A stretch of 64,000 nucleotides of DNA from Phanerochaete sordida (Eukaryota; Basidiomycota; Agaricomycetes; Polyporales; Phanerochaetaceae), in contig BPQB01000024.1 of the NCBI GenBank assembly GCA_019973155.2, positions 62,001 to 126,000 of the forward strand. Direction: 5' to 3'. The notes beneath the pieces were generated by a model. That model did not search any database. It saw only the letters and a program-made list of their open reading frames with translations, and was not told the origin of the DNA. Of the stretch, positions 24,115-34,916 are shown piece by piece; the stretch's first letter is position 1, and each line of letters starts with the position of its first letter. Position numbers and translations under genes: made by a program.

Positions 24115-24426
24115 GTTCGATGCTCGCGAGGTGTGTGCGGTGTAATGGGTGGGGGTTCCGAGCAGAGGTGTGTGCGGCGGCAAGCGAGCCCAGCCCTCGA
24201 CTTTTGTAAGACTCCAAGCGGGCGCCTGCCCCAGGCCCGCCTCCGCCTCAGGGGTGATGTCATCCCGACGGCATCCCCCGCCTGATCGCCCCGCCGCATT
24301 TGGCAGGTCTCGTTCGTTCTCGGACTCTCGTGAAGTCCTCCAGACTCGTCCTCTGACTCGTTCCTCGTCCGCTGACCCTCCCGGTCCTCCTCGTCGCCAT
24401 CCCGCCAAGTCGACATCGCTGCAGAC
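24115..24426. promoter_or_regulatory. Divergent promoter region, F-box gene and pseudokinase
   Basis: The two start codons are 312 bp apart and point away from each other, so both genes must be driven from here. I see no clear TATA box; the region is pyrimidine-rich toward the kinase. Confidence 0.5.
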
Positions 24427-27400
24427 ATGCATGGCGCCGCGGACGCGCGCGACACAGAGCCGCAGGAGCACGCGGTGGATTCGAGTGGTGTCGAGGCAGC
24501 ACCACCGGAGTCGTCCATGGTGAGATCAGGAGCCGTCACGCCCCGGGCACCGCGCTGAGCACCCCGCAGAGCCAAGACGACCCCTTCGCGACGCCGGCGC
24601 GGAGCTACGAGTCAGGCGACACCGCCGTCACAGAAGTCGGCGGCGCGCACGTGGGCAGCCCCGCGACGCCCGTGCGCGACACGTCCGAGTTTTCTGCGTC
24701 CTTCGTCTTCCCGAGCAGGAGCTACGATGTGCAGGTGCGCGCGCCGCTTCCGCCCGAGGTCGTGTGCTGATTCTGCGACAGCAGTTCGCGGACATCAAGG
24801 ACGCGATCCCGGAGTGGGACGACGACGAAGTCGATGTGAGTCTCGAGCTCCTTCAGGGAGAACCCGCTCTGAACTTGACCTCAGGAGCTCATCGTCTTTT
24901 CTGAGAAGCAGAGATTGCTGCACGATATCGATGAAGGCGAAGAGCTGTCGCAGTCCGCGTCGGTCAGTTGCCACGCTTTCCGTGTCTATCCGCTATACTC
25001 AAACTTCTCTCCCTCTCGCACAGGGCGCCTCCATCAGCAGCTTCGCCCCAGTCCAGTCCCTTAGCTCCCACAACTTGGTCTTGTCATCCTCGTCCAGCAA
25101 TGTTGTTCTCTTCAGATACAAGTCCGACTCTTCGCTATACGCTATCAAGACATTTACGAAGTCGTGTATCTCGTATGACACGCCGACCCTCGAGTATGCT
25201 ATGAAGGAGCAAATGGTCCTTCGGCTTCTGACGCAGATGGACGTGCCATACATTCTGAAATTGCGATGGAGCTTTCAGGACGCGGAGTCTATGCGCCTTG
25301 TCACGGTGAGTCGGACACCTGTCTTTTCCCTGTGAAGGTCCGCTCATTTCCCTCGCGTGTTTAAGGACTACTGTCCAGGGGGAGATTTACGAACGCGCGT
25401 CGTTCAATCAGGTCCCTTGACGTCTTCTCTGGCTTGGTTATATGCGGCAGAACTGGTAGGCATCGCTCGTCAGTCGCCAATGTCCTTATCTAAGCTCCCT
25501 TCGCAGGCTGAGGCGATATCGTCACTCCATACAAGCGGGATATGCCACCGCTCTCTCCGTCCCGAGCATGTCCTGATCAGTGCAGATGGACACATCGTCC
25601 TGACGGGGTTTTCGCGTGCCTCGATATCTGCGTTCAACTCCCCGCGAACGGAACACCGCATGGCCATGGAAGACAAGGAGCGTCTGGCGCGTGCCATGAA
25701 CATGTGGTCCGCGCCAGAAGTCGTACTCGGGTGGACGCACGACTTTGCCGTGGATTGCTGGGCGTTTGGATCTATCGTGCATTTCATGATGACAGGAGAG
25801 GTGGGCGGACGTCCATCTCTACTCCGTTGACGTCGTCTTACCAGTATACGCAGCATCCTCTCTTTCCGAACGTGACAGGTGACAGCAAAGGCCCTCAGAA
25901 CCCTCAGCTCATCGAGAGCACTGTCCTGCACGGAGCTTTGCAGCTTCAAAAGTGCGAAGGCGAGTTTGACGCAATGGACCTGATCACGAAGGTTCGCACG
26001 AGCAGTCTCCTAGATGGCATGCATGGCTCATCCAGTGCAGTGCATGGAGCGCAATCCGTGCCTGCGACTCAACCACGAAGACATCAAGATGCACGAGTAT
26101 TTCGCTGATATGTAAGTTCTGGGACTTAGTGTTCTGCCGGCGCTGACAGGCTTGCAGAAACTGGCAAAGACTGCGTCAGAAGGGATATCCAGGTGCGACT
26201 CCGATGCCATGGTTTGCAAGCCTGTTGCATCAACCGACTACTTCTTGTCCCTAGCACCGACCCCACCACCGAAGTCAGGCAACTCAGAGGCCGATCTTTC
26301 GCTCGATACTCTAGGCATTCAAGAGAGCGAAACCCTCCGTGGTGTGCATATCGCCGGGTTCAACTATGCCTTTACGCCGAATCTTCGCACTGAGCGCATG
26401 GACATCTCTGGCGACGATCTGGACGACTCTCTGGAAGGCTCGCAGTTGACACCCCTCTCGGCTGATTCTGATACACTGGAAAATCTGCCGGCTACTCAGG
26501 CCGGAGAAAGCACCTACGTGACTCCTGCCTGCAGCATCCATTCGACTACGGCTCCCTCGACTGCCTCTGCCTCTACTGCGCTGTACTCTTGCACTTCCTT
26601 TGGCGAACTACGCGAATCTCTGAAGAACCGACCTTCTGAAAAGTTCCCGCTCCCTGAAACTATCGACGACGACTTCCAAAGCAACCTTGCCGACCCTGCA
26701 GCAGTCGAAGCCGTGCGCAGTCGCATAGCGAGTCGAAGGTCGAGCGCTGGAAACGAGCTTAGGCCGACGAGTATTCTCCTGCGGCAAGACAGCCGGGCGA
26801 CGTCTCTGGAACCTGAGCCTGAACTCGGTGCTCGTGGACTGGGGCTGAGGAAGTACGCTAGCTTGAACTTTGACTTGGATACTGTGGTTCCTCTCGAGGC
26901 GGAGCTAGCAGCGCCCGAGTCTCGCACTATTCTTGCCGATCCGGATACCTTGGGCAAGCCCGCTGTGCCGACCCGAAGAGTCTCCTTCGCCGATTCTGCC
27001 CTGAGCCCGTCAGACACGATCGTCCCCGGGTCCACGAACCCCGAAGAGGCGGCAAGCCCCTGGAAGAACCTCAGCCGGTACTACTCGCCGACGCCGAACG
27101 CGAACAGGCTCCGGAAGAAGCGCAACGAGAGCATGCCGCTCCTCGAGACGCCGCGCCTGCAGGAGAAGGTCGCGCTGCCCGACGGCGTGCAGCAGATCGG
27201 CCTCGGCATCGGGTACACCTGCGCGCGCACGCCGCGCGCAGGCCCGAGCCAGCCGCGCGACGCGGAGCGCACGCCGCGCACGCGCGCGCTCTCCGTCGGG
27301 TCGAGCGTCGCGCGCTGCGGGGCGCTCATCGCGCAGATGCGCCGCCCGAAGACCGCGCCGGGCGCGCCGGACGCGGGGGAGCCGAAGGACGGCGGGCGCG

Positions 27401-27681
27401 AGAGTGGGGAGAGCGACGCGATGGAGGCCGTCATGCGCGAGATGTACGGCGCGGCGTGGAACCCCGAGTTCGGCGTCGGGTACCTCGGCGGCGGCACTGG
27501 CGGGGCGGCGGGCGGAGGCGCGCCCGCGCTGGACCGCACGGTGAGCTCGCGGCGGGCCCTCGCGGGGAAGGTGTACTCGGTCGACGCGGACGCGGAAGGC
27601 GCGGTGGGATTCTTTGGCTCGACGCTAAGGCTCGTGCCGCACACGCCGAGTCCGACTGCGTTGGAGGCGCATATGCAGTGA
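24427..27681 (+). CDS. AGC-type pseudokinase with long disordered tail
   Basis: Eleven exons (24427-24519, 24570-24734, 24785-24835, 24885-24962, 25024-25305, 25366-25455, 25507-25800, 25845-25991, 26041-26111, 26158-26192, 26255-27681) give about 910 residues. The kinase fold runs from ~145 to ~430. The VAIK-type lysine is kept (AIKTF, Lys about 171), but the glycine loop is a Ser run. The catalytic loop reads HRSLRPEH (Asp to Ser ~269, Asn to His ~274) and DFG reads GFS (~287). APE and the F-helix DCWAFG are kept. The end NWQRLRQKGYP resembles the AGC C-terminal extension. The last exon (~475 residues) is disordered and Ser/Pro-rich. It is probably a scaffold or regulator. The last intron could instead be retained, giving a stop soon after PWFASLL. 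Confidence 0.75.
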
Positions 27682-28169
27682 TTGGTGGTTTGGTTGGGGT
27701 GTTTTCTGGATGGTTGTCTCATTACATTATGCTTTTCGAAATAATGGAATTTTTCTGGTTTTACGGACGCTGTGCTTGTGATCGGCAGAGGCTTTGTGGC
27801 GCCTGATCCGAGTCTCCTCCGAATCGCCGCACGGCCTGCCGCGTGCGTCCATCTCCTCGACGGTCGACGACCTGAAAACCTGCATTCCACCATCTCCTAC
27901 CATTTCTCGCCTGCATTTTGAGTCTTCGAAGACGACATGGGCCATGTCGCAGGTCATTTGGGCTGCCTTTCGGGTGGCTGTGTCAGTCTCATTTAATATT
28001 CAAATTCTCCCGTCCACTGACCCATCACGCGCCCTCCGTCTACAGGGGCCCGCCCCCCGCGCCCCGCCGCACTGAAACACACAAGTACGGGTAGGCCCTC
28101 CCCTGAGCGCACCCCGCACGCCTTGCCCCGCACCCCCGCACCCCCACCACCACCCTCGCAGCGACTACT
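27682..28169. other. Intergenic between pseudokinase and acyltransferase copy 2
   Basis: About 490 bp; it holds the 3' region of the pseudokinase and the promoter of the acyltransferase. The last ~100 bp before the ATG are C-rich. No other feature is seen. Confidence 0.5.
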
Positions 28170-29959
28170 ATGCCCCCCTTCGACGCCGCGAGCGTCGCCT
28201 GGCGCACGACACGCGCGCACGACGGCGCGCCCGAGCTCCGCCGCGCGCTCGGCCCGCTCGAGCGCGGCTTCTACTGGGACGCGTGCTTCGACGGCGTCGC
28301 GCTGCTCATCAACCGCCTCGCGCTCGAGGCTGCGCCCGGCGCCGGGCGCGTGCTCGACGGGCGCAACGTGCGGGCGGCGTGGCTCCGCCTCAAGCAGCGC
28401 TTTCCGCTGCTTGGTGCGGTCGTTGAGGAGCGCGACGGTGGTGATTGTGTGGAGTTTGTGCTGCGCGAGGACAAGCTGCGGAGTATGCGCCCCGGCGAGT
28501 TTACGGTGCTCGAGGAGTTTGCTGGCGAGGAGGACGCGCTGAGATATGCGGACGCGCTGCTCACGGGACACACGGTGCTCAGCAACGAGCTGCTCGCGCG
28601 CGTGTACGTCGCGCGGCAGAGGGGCGCGCCGCGCGTGCTGCATGTCTTCATCCCCGTCGTGCACTTCATCACGGACGGCGTCGGCAACGCGACGATCGAA
28701 CGCGAGCTGTGCCAGGAGCTTGCGAAATTATCCGAGGACCCCGTCGCGGACGTGCCGCCGCTGCATGTGCGCGTGCAGGCGCTGCTGCCCGTCGAGGCGT
28801 ACAGCCCCGCGCTGAAGCTGAGCATGCCGCGGCGACGGTGGCGCGCAGCGATAGCGAAGGTCATCGACGACCTACGACTGGAAAGAATTAGGGTGAGTTT
28901 TGCACTTCGAAGCGTGATAATAATCGCTGACCGGACGCCAGGGCGGACACACCCTGCCCCTGCTCCCACCCCCACCGCCCGGCACGCCGCCGCGCTCGCG
29001 CACGCTCGGCTTCCCGCTCTCCCCCGCACTCTCCCTCAAAGTCGCGCAGGGCTGCCACGCGCTCGGGCTCACGCTCGGCAGCGCGCTCCCCGTGCTCAGC
29101 GCGCTCGCCTTCGCACGCGTGCTGCACCGCCTGCACGCGCGCGGCGCGCTCAGCAGCGCAGACCTCGCGCGCCGCCGCCGCGAGCCGATGTACTTCTCGG
29201 GCCCGATCAGCTTCCGGCCGTTCCTCGACCGCGCGTGGCTGCGCGCGGGCGGGTGGAACGAGGTCTGCATCGCGATCAGCTACTACGGCTTCACGCTCCC
29301 GTTCATGCCCGGCGGCGCCGGCGACGACGACGGCAGCGGCGCGCCGGCGTTCGCGCAGCTGCTCTCGCCGGAGAGGTTTGTCCTGCGCGCGCGGAGGGCC
29401 GCGGCGCAGGCGCGCGACCAGCTCGCGCACCCGCTCCTCGACGAGTTCCACTTGTTGTTGATGCCGAAGCGCAGCCGGCAGCGCCGCGCGATGGCGCTCG
29501 CGTGGCGCGCGCGGCAGGCGGGGCGCCCGCCGCCCGCGGACGCGCCGCAGGGCGACACGTTCGAGGACTGGGCGCCGTGGGTCGTCGCAAACGGCGGCGC
29601 GAGCCTCGGGAACGTGCGTGCCCCTACACCATCCCCCTACTCCTCCTAACGCCTCCGCACAGCGCGACCTGCTCATCCCCGCCTCCTACCCGCTCGCACC
29701 AAAGGGCGCGCCGCCGCCAGAGCCCGTGCTGCGCCTGCGCGTCGCGGAGCACGACATGCGCAGCTGCGCGGGCGAGCGCTACCTCGGCGCCATGACGGCG
29801 CGCGGCGTGCTCACGTTTTTTTGTTGCGTCGACGAGAACTGCCATGACGCGGGCCTCGCGGGCGAGTGGACGGCCGAGGTGCGCGACGCGGCGTTGCATT
29901 ACCTCGTGCATGCGAACCCGCGGTTGAAAGATGGTGAGCCGCCCGCGGCGCGGTTGTAG
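28170..29959 (+). CDS. HXXXD-type acyltransferase, condensation-domain-like (copy 2)
   Basis: Three exons (28170-28892, 28942-29613, 29663-29959, all phase 0) give 563 residues. It is the paralog of 20987-22764 with introns at the same places (after ..AKVI(D/Q)D(L/I)R.. and after NGGASLG(N/D)). The active-site motif VVHFITDGVGN has His about 165 and Asp about 169. Conserved blocks include LERGFYWDA, WLRLKQRFPLLGA, FARVLHRLHARG and YLGAMTARGVLTFF. Length and fold suit a single condensation-like acyltransferase acting on a small molecule; the product is unknown. Composition is extremely GC-rich, with many CGC, GCG and CTC codons. Confidence 0.8.
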
Positions 29960-30386
29960 GAGTGCGGTGGCGGGGGTGGCACCCGGCGCGGGGACAGGGC
30001 AGCGGGTGCGGACGGCGGGCGGCGCGACGGGCGCGAACAAAAGGGGTTGTTGTGTAGGACGGTGCGGACGAGTCGGTTGTTGCTCCGATTTTTGTTTGCA
30101 GGTCTCCTCAGAGGGCCTGCGCACCGTTGTTCTCCGTTGCCTCTCGAAAGGTGCTCGCAATAAGGTAGCGTCCGCGGTGTATTGTACTCTATGCGTGCGA
30201 ATGTGGATGCCAGTGGCATGGCCCGCCGCGATAAAAGCGCGATCGCCCCAGAGACGGAGTCCCCAACGCGCAGGCGCCCGCCACACTGGTCGCGTCGCGC
30301 TCTTGTATACGCGCTCTTGCGTTCCCGACTTGTTCACTTGCACCCAGCTTCGCCTCCCTCGTCAGATTTTTGCTGCGCACACTGCC
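29960..30386. other. Intergenic between acyltransferase copy 2 and FunK1 B
   Basis: About 430 bp; no additional feature is supported. It includes the promoter of FunK1 B, where neither the palindrome nor the TGGCCAC box found at other FunK1 genes is present. Confidence 0.5.
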
Positions 30387-32677
30387 ATGACGGACACATC
30401 CGAAATCGAGCATTTCTCCGTCCCCATCTCAGTTACCGACTTTCTCGACGAGTACATGGCCGACGCGCCCCCGTTGGAACGCGTAGCCGACTTTGCCAAA
30501 GTTCCGTACGGGACGCGTACAGACATGGCCAGGCAACTCGTCAGTAGTCTCCGCTACTATACTCAAACATAATCTAACGTGTCGTGTCGACAATACAGAT
30601 CACCGCCGTAGGGGCAGCGAATTTATGCCCCGGCCTACGCCTTTTCATCCCTAAGTTCCCCAAACGCAGCCAGCTGGACCCGCACAACCTTCCGGCAGAC
30701 TGGGAAGACGACCTCGCGCTGGACGCGGATTTAGTTCCCGCACTCGCGGTACGCGTCGCACCAGAGGCCCGCAACGAGAGCAAGAAGCCTCGGGACAGGG
30801 ACGTCGTCGAGTATTACAAATTTGAGACGAGTATCCTGGGGATCGACATCCACACGAGCTCGCATGCGGATCCCTGGACATCGCCCCAGAACGCTATCCA
30901 AGCAAGGCACAAATCGGTGAGCTCCTGCCACATCGGCTGGACAAACGCGCCGGTCTCACACGCGGGGCCCCCTCGCAGGCCTTCGAGGACACGCTCCTCA
31001 CCCACGCCCGCGCCCACTTCGCGCGGCAGCAGCGCACGCACCTCTTCCACCTCGCGCTCACAGGCCGCACCGCACGCCTCTTCCGGCTCGACCGCGGCTG
31101 CTGCGCGCTCTCGCACGCGTTCGACTACGTCGCCGCGCCCGCGCTCCTCGCCGCCTTCCTCGGGCGCCTCGCGCACCTCAGCGCCGCCGGCCGCGGCCAC
31201 GACCCCTCCGCGCGCAGCGCGAGTCGCGCCGAGGCGCGCCGCCTCGACGCACACGTGCACGCGTTCCTCGCGCGCATGCAGGCCGGCGCGCGCCCGCTCG
31301 CGCGCGCGGAGACGGCGCTCGACCGCGACGCGCGCATGTTCCCGGCCTGGCGCATCGCCGTGCCCGACGCGGCGCGCCCCGCCGCGCCGCCGACGGTGCT
31401 TGTTGTGCGCCGCCCGTTCGCGGGCGACACGTTCTTCTGCGGGCGCGGCACGCGCGCGTACGTCGCGTACGACACCGCGCGCGCCCGCCTCGTGTTCCTC
31501 AAGGACCAGTGGCGCAAGGGCGACGGGGCGCGCCTCGCGGAGTGTGATGCGCTGGCGCGGCTCGCGCGCGCGGGCGTCGCGCACGTGCCCGTGCTGTGCG
31601 GCGGCGGCGATGTTTTCGCGGAGGACGGGGAGGTGCAGCGCACGGTCGTCGGGACGCTGGCCGAGTTCGGCGAGGCGGCGGTGCCGCTGGTGCACCATCG
31701 CGTCGTGCAGGAGCTGCTCTACCCGCTGAGCTCTGCGCGCGGTGCGAAGGAGTTTTTGCAGGCGTTGCATGATGTGGTGTGTGGTGAGTACGTCGAGCGT
31801 CGTTTGTGATCAGGGCTGACAAGGCGGAAACTAGCCATCTGCGATGCCCACGAAGGCGACGCGAAGCTGCTGCACCGCGACATCAGCTACCACAATATCA
31901 TGCTTACAGAGGAGGGCCGTGGCGTGCTAGTGGACTGGGACTGGGCGGGAGAGATTGATAATCCAGATGGCGGCTCAGGCATTGTAAGCATGACCTTCTC
32001 CACTGTTCAGCGACGGCCCTAAAGGCCCTTCGCAGGGATCATGGAACTATCTCTCCATCGGCATCCTGGAAGACAGCACGAAGGTCAACGACGTCACCGA
32101 CGACCTGCAGTCCGTCTTCTGGGTCCTGGTGTGGGCCGCGCTCACGCAGTTCAACGCGGGGCCCCCCGCGGCCGTCGCAGAGGCGATGATGATGTACGCC
32201 GCGAACGCGCCCGAGGACGCCGCGGAGGACGAGCAGGACCACCGCAACACCGTCGCCGACCGCAAGCGGGGCTTCCTCAAGGGCGAGTTCGGCGCGGGCC
32301 TGAGGACCGGCTCCAGGGCGATGGACGGCCTCATTGCGACGCTTGCCGGCGTATGGGCGGAGTTCGAGAGGAGCCGCAATAGGGATCTCGAGGATACGCC
32401 TCCTATGGAGTTCTTGCCCTCCTTCGAGGAGTGGAAGGAGATCTTTGCGAAGCCGCTTGGACGACGACGCGCCGCGCCGCCAAAAGCGCAGGGCGCTGCG
32501 CCCAGGCGTTCCGCCCGCCTGCACACATCGCCCCCAGACGCCCCGCCAGCGCCACCTCCTCCGAAGCAGAGAAAGCGGAAACGAGAGGACGATTCTCCTG
32601 CCGACGATACCGGGACACTCAGGCGGTCGAAGCGCATCAAGGTACATCCATACATCTTCCGAAAACATTCGTGCTGA
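30387..32677 (+). CDS. FunK1-type fungal protein kinase, gene B
   Basis: Five exons (30387-30539, 30599-30916, 30979-31783, 31835-31983, 32036-32677) give 688 residues. Compared with its paralogs it has one extra intron at 30917-30978 and a shorter linker. Motifs are RRPFAGDTFFCGRGTRAYVAYD, VFLKDQW, the catalytic loop LLHRDISYHNIML and DWDWAG, then DDLQSVFWVLVW and the basic tail RRSKRIK. The catalytic-loop exon is 149 nt rather than the 140 nt of others. The final ~15 residues could be replaced by splicing (GTACAT..GCAG) to a stop at about 32711. It converges on the lactonase-like gene, whose stop is only 50 bp away. Exon 3 is far more GC-rich than genes C-H. Confidence 0.85.
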
Positions 32678-32726
32678 CATCCAACGCGCCCGCAGAACGC
32701 ACCCCAACCATGACACCCCGCAGACC

Positions 32727-34302
32727 TCACGGGAACGCCAGGTCGAACCCGCCGGCCGCGATCTCCGCGAGGTACACGGCGGTCTCGGCGAGGACCACGA
32801 GGCGGCCCTTGCCCGCGAAGATGAGGTTCGCGGACGTCGTGCCGAGGAAGAACTTGCCGAGCAGCGTCCCCGCCTTGTCCCAGACCTGCGCACGCGGTCA
32901 GCGCCGCACGGCGGGGAAGGGGCGGGGAAGGGGCGCGCACGCACCTGCACGCCGTCGCCCGTGCCCGCGTAGACGTTTCCCTGCGTGTCGAGCTGCACGC
33001 CGTCCGCGACGCCGGTGTCGACGTACGCGAACACGCGGCGGTGCGTGAACGCGAAGGTCGTCGGGTCGATGTCGAACGCGTAGCTAGCATTGCGCTTGGT
33101 CAGGAATGCACGATGAGCGTCGCCGGGCCGCGCACGCACATCGTGGCCGGCTCGGTCTGGTTGTTGCCGAGGAACCCGCCGGAGGAGCCCGTGTCTGCGC
33201 TGTGCGGGTGTGAGATTCGTGTCTTGGGGAGGGTGGGGCGGGGCGTACATGAAGGCGGACTTGCCGTCCTGCGAGAGCGCGACGCCGTTCGGCTTGTCGA
33301 AGCCGTCCGCGACGACCTTGACGCGGCGCGTCGTGGGGTCGAGGTGGTAGACCTGGCTCGGCATGAGGGGCGGGCCCCTGAAGTGGTTCAGGAACCCGTA
33401 GCTGTCGCACAGCGATTTAGTCTGGAATGCGATGGTTTTCCCCAGTGGGGGACCTACATCACGTCCGTGAAGAAGATGGTGCCGCTCTGCCTGTGGATCT
33501 TGACGTCGTTCAGCGAGTTGAACTGGCGGCCGAAGTAGTTGTCCAGCAGGACGGTCGCGTTGTTCGGCGACGCAGGGTTGACGAGCACGACGTTCGGCGG
33601 GAGCTGTCCGCGCCCGCTGTTGACGAGGATGAGCTGGCCGTGGAATGGCCCCGTACCGCCATTCGTCATCTGCACAGGCGACGGCAAAGCGAGCTGCACA
33701 CGTTCGTCAAGTTATGTTTGCCCGTAAGGCGCGAATCTCGACCCACAGGTGTCACAGTGACATTCAGAGGACTGGTCTTGCTCTTAGACGCGTCTGCAGC
33801 GCGCGCGACCTCGCCCAGGTCGATTTTCGACACCTGATTGTTATGGTCGATGTCGCTGAAGCCGAGCGGGCCGCCGTCATTGCTGGCAAAGAACACCTCG
33901 TCCGTGGCAGGCAGCCATATGGGCGCCTCGTGCGCGAACGCGAAGCCGGGGTTCGACGCGACCACTCGAATCGATGCTGAGCTGCCCAGGACCTTCGTGA
34001 CAAAGTCAGGGTGGAACACTTGGAAGAAGGGGGGCGAGGTGTTAGTGGGGTTGAACAGCTCGGTAAAGGACGAGTTGCGGAATGGTCCGTTCTCTCCCAG
34101 CACTGCAAAGGATGCAGGATCGACGAACTGAGTGTTGAGGAGTGCCTTGTGTGAGATACTGTGTGCAAGAGAGCCCAAATGTACGCACCACTGCCTGAGC
34201 CGGCAGGTTCGCAGGCGCATTTGTCTGTGCAAACACGCCTGGGCCGTACATGGCGAGCCATGCGGCTGCAGCAGCGACGCAAAGTGCGATCCCAAGCGAC
34301 AT
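32727..34302 (-). CDS. Secreted SMP-30/gluconolactonase-like protein
   Basis: A multi-exon minus-strand gene. It begins MSLGIALCVAAAAAWLAMYGPGVFA, a clear secretion signal of about 25 residues. Segments then match the six-bladed SMP-30/lactonase propeller: EAPIWLPATDEVFFASN, HGQLILVNSGRG, FNSLNDVKIHRQSGTIFFTDV, KPNGVALSQDGKSAFM and DGVQLDTQGNVYAGTGDGVQVWD. These include the metal-ligand positions typical of the family (Glu in EAP, Asn/Asp in LND and PNG). It ends ..AAGGFDLAFP. Family members hydrolyse lactones or related esters; the substrate here is not defined. Exon borders in the 33.1-33.4 kb part are approximate. Confidence 0.85.
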
Positions 34303-34916
34303 GGTGGTGCTCTGTTCCGGTCAGACTCGCTGAACAGAGCGGGTGAATTTATACATTCCGCATGCATACCATTACGTCTCGCGGGATTCCCAGTGACATC
34401 ACAGAAGACGGGATGCTGGTCGATGGAGAATTGTAGAAGACGCAGCGGTGTGTATAAGTAGGCCAGTAGAGGCTCCCGTGACGTCGCTTGAGGAGGGAGA
34501 ATTAACACGCCTCGTATTTGTTCTCAAGGTCTATGCAGGCTCATCAGCGACGGTGAAACCCGTATAGTCACCTGCACAGGAGCTCGCCCATTTCCGGGCC
34601 GTGGCGTGAGGGCAGCACCGGACAAAATGACGAGCTGTGTTCCAGCACAAAATGTTGTCCGCGGCTGCCACTAAAATGACAAGGTGTCTCGCCAACGTCG
34701 CATACGAGTCGGGATCCTTTCCGAGCTGCACAGCGTAAATAGACACGCAAAGGGACGAGCGGTGGTCGAGGTGATGGTGAGAGACTGGCGACGGAGGAGC
34801 GGTCATATCATTCCAGATTGAGACATGTCGAAAATAATATTTCGAAAATGCACGTTTTCCTGCGCCGCGCTCATTCTCCTCCGTCTCGTCCCAGCACCGC
34901 ACACCTCGCACAGAAG
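34303..34916. promoter_or_regulatory. Divergent promoter region, lactonase-like gene and Grn1
   Basis: The start codons of two oppositely directed genes lie 614 bp apart. The lactonase side has an AT-rich stretch (ATTTATACATTC, 34347-34358) that may act as a TATA region. A 209-codon open frame on the minus strand here is antisense to the first Grn1 exons and is not taken as a gene. Confidence 0.45.

Noticed and set aside
27081..27893. 270-codon minus-strand frame
   Set aside because: It lies antisense to the GC-rich last exon of the pseudokinase and is explained by lack of stops in high-GC DNA.
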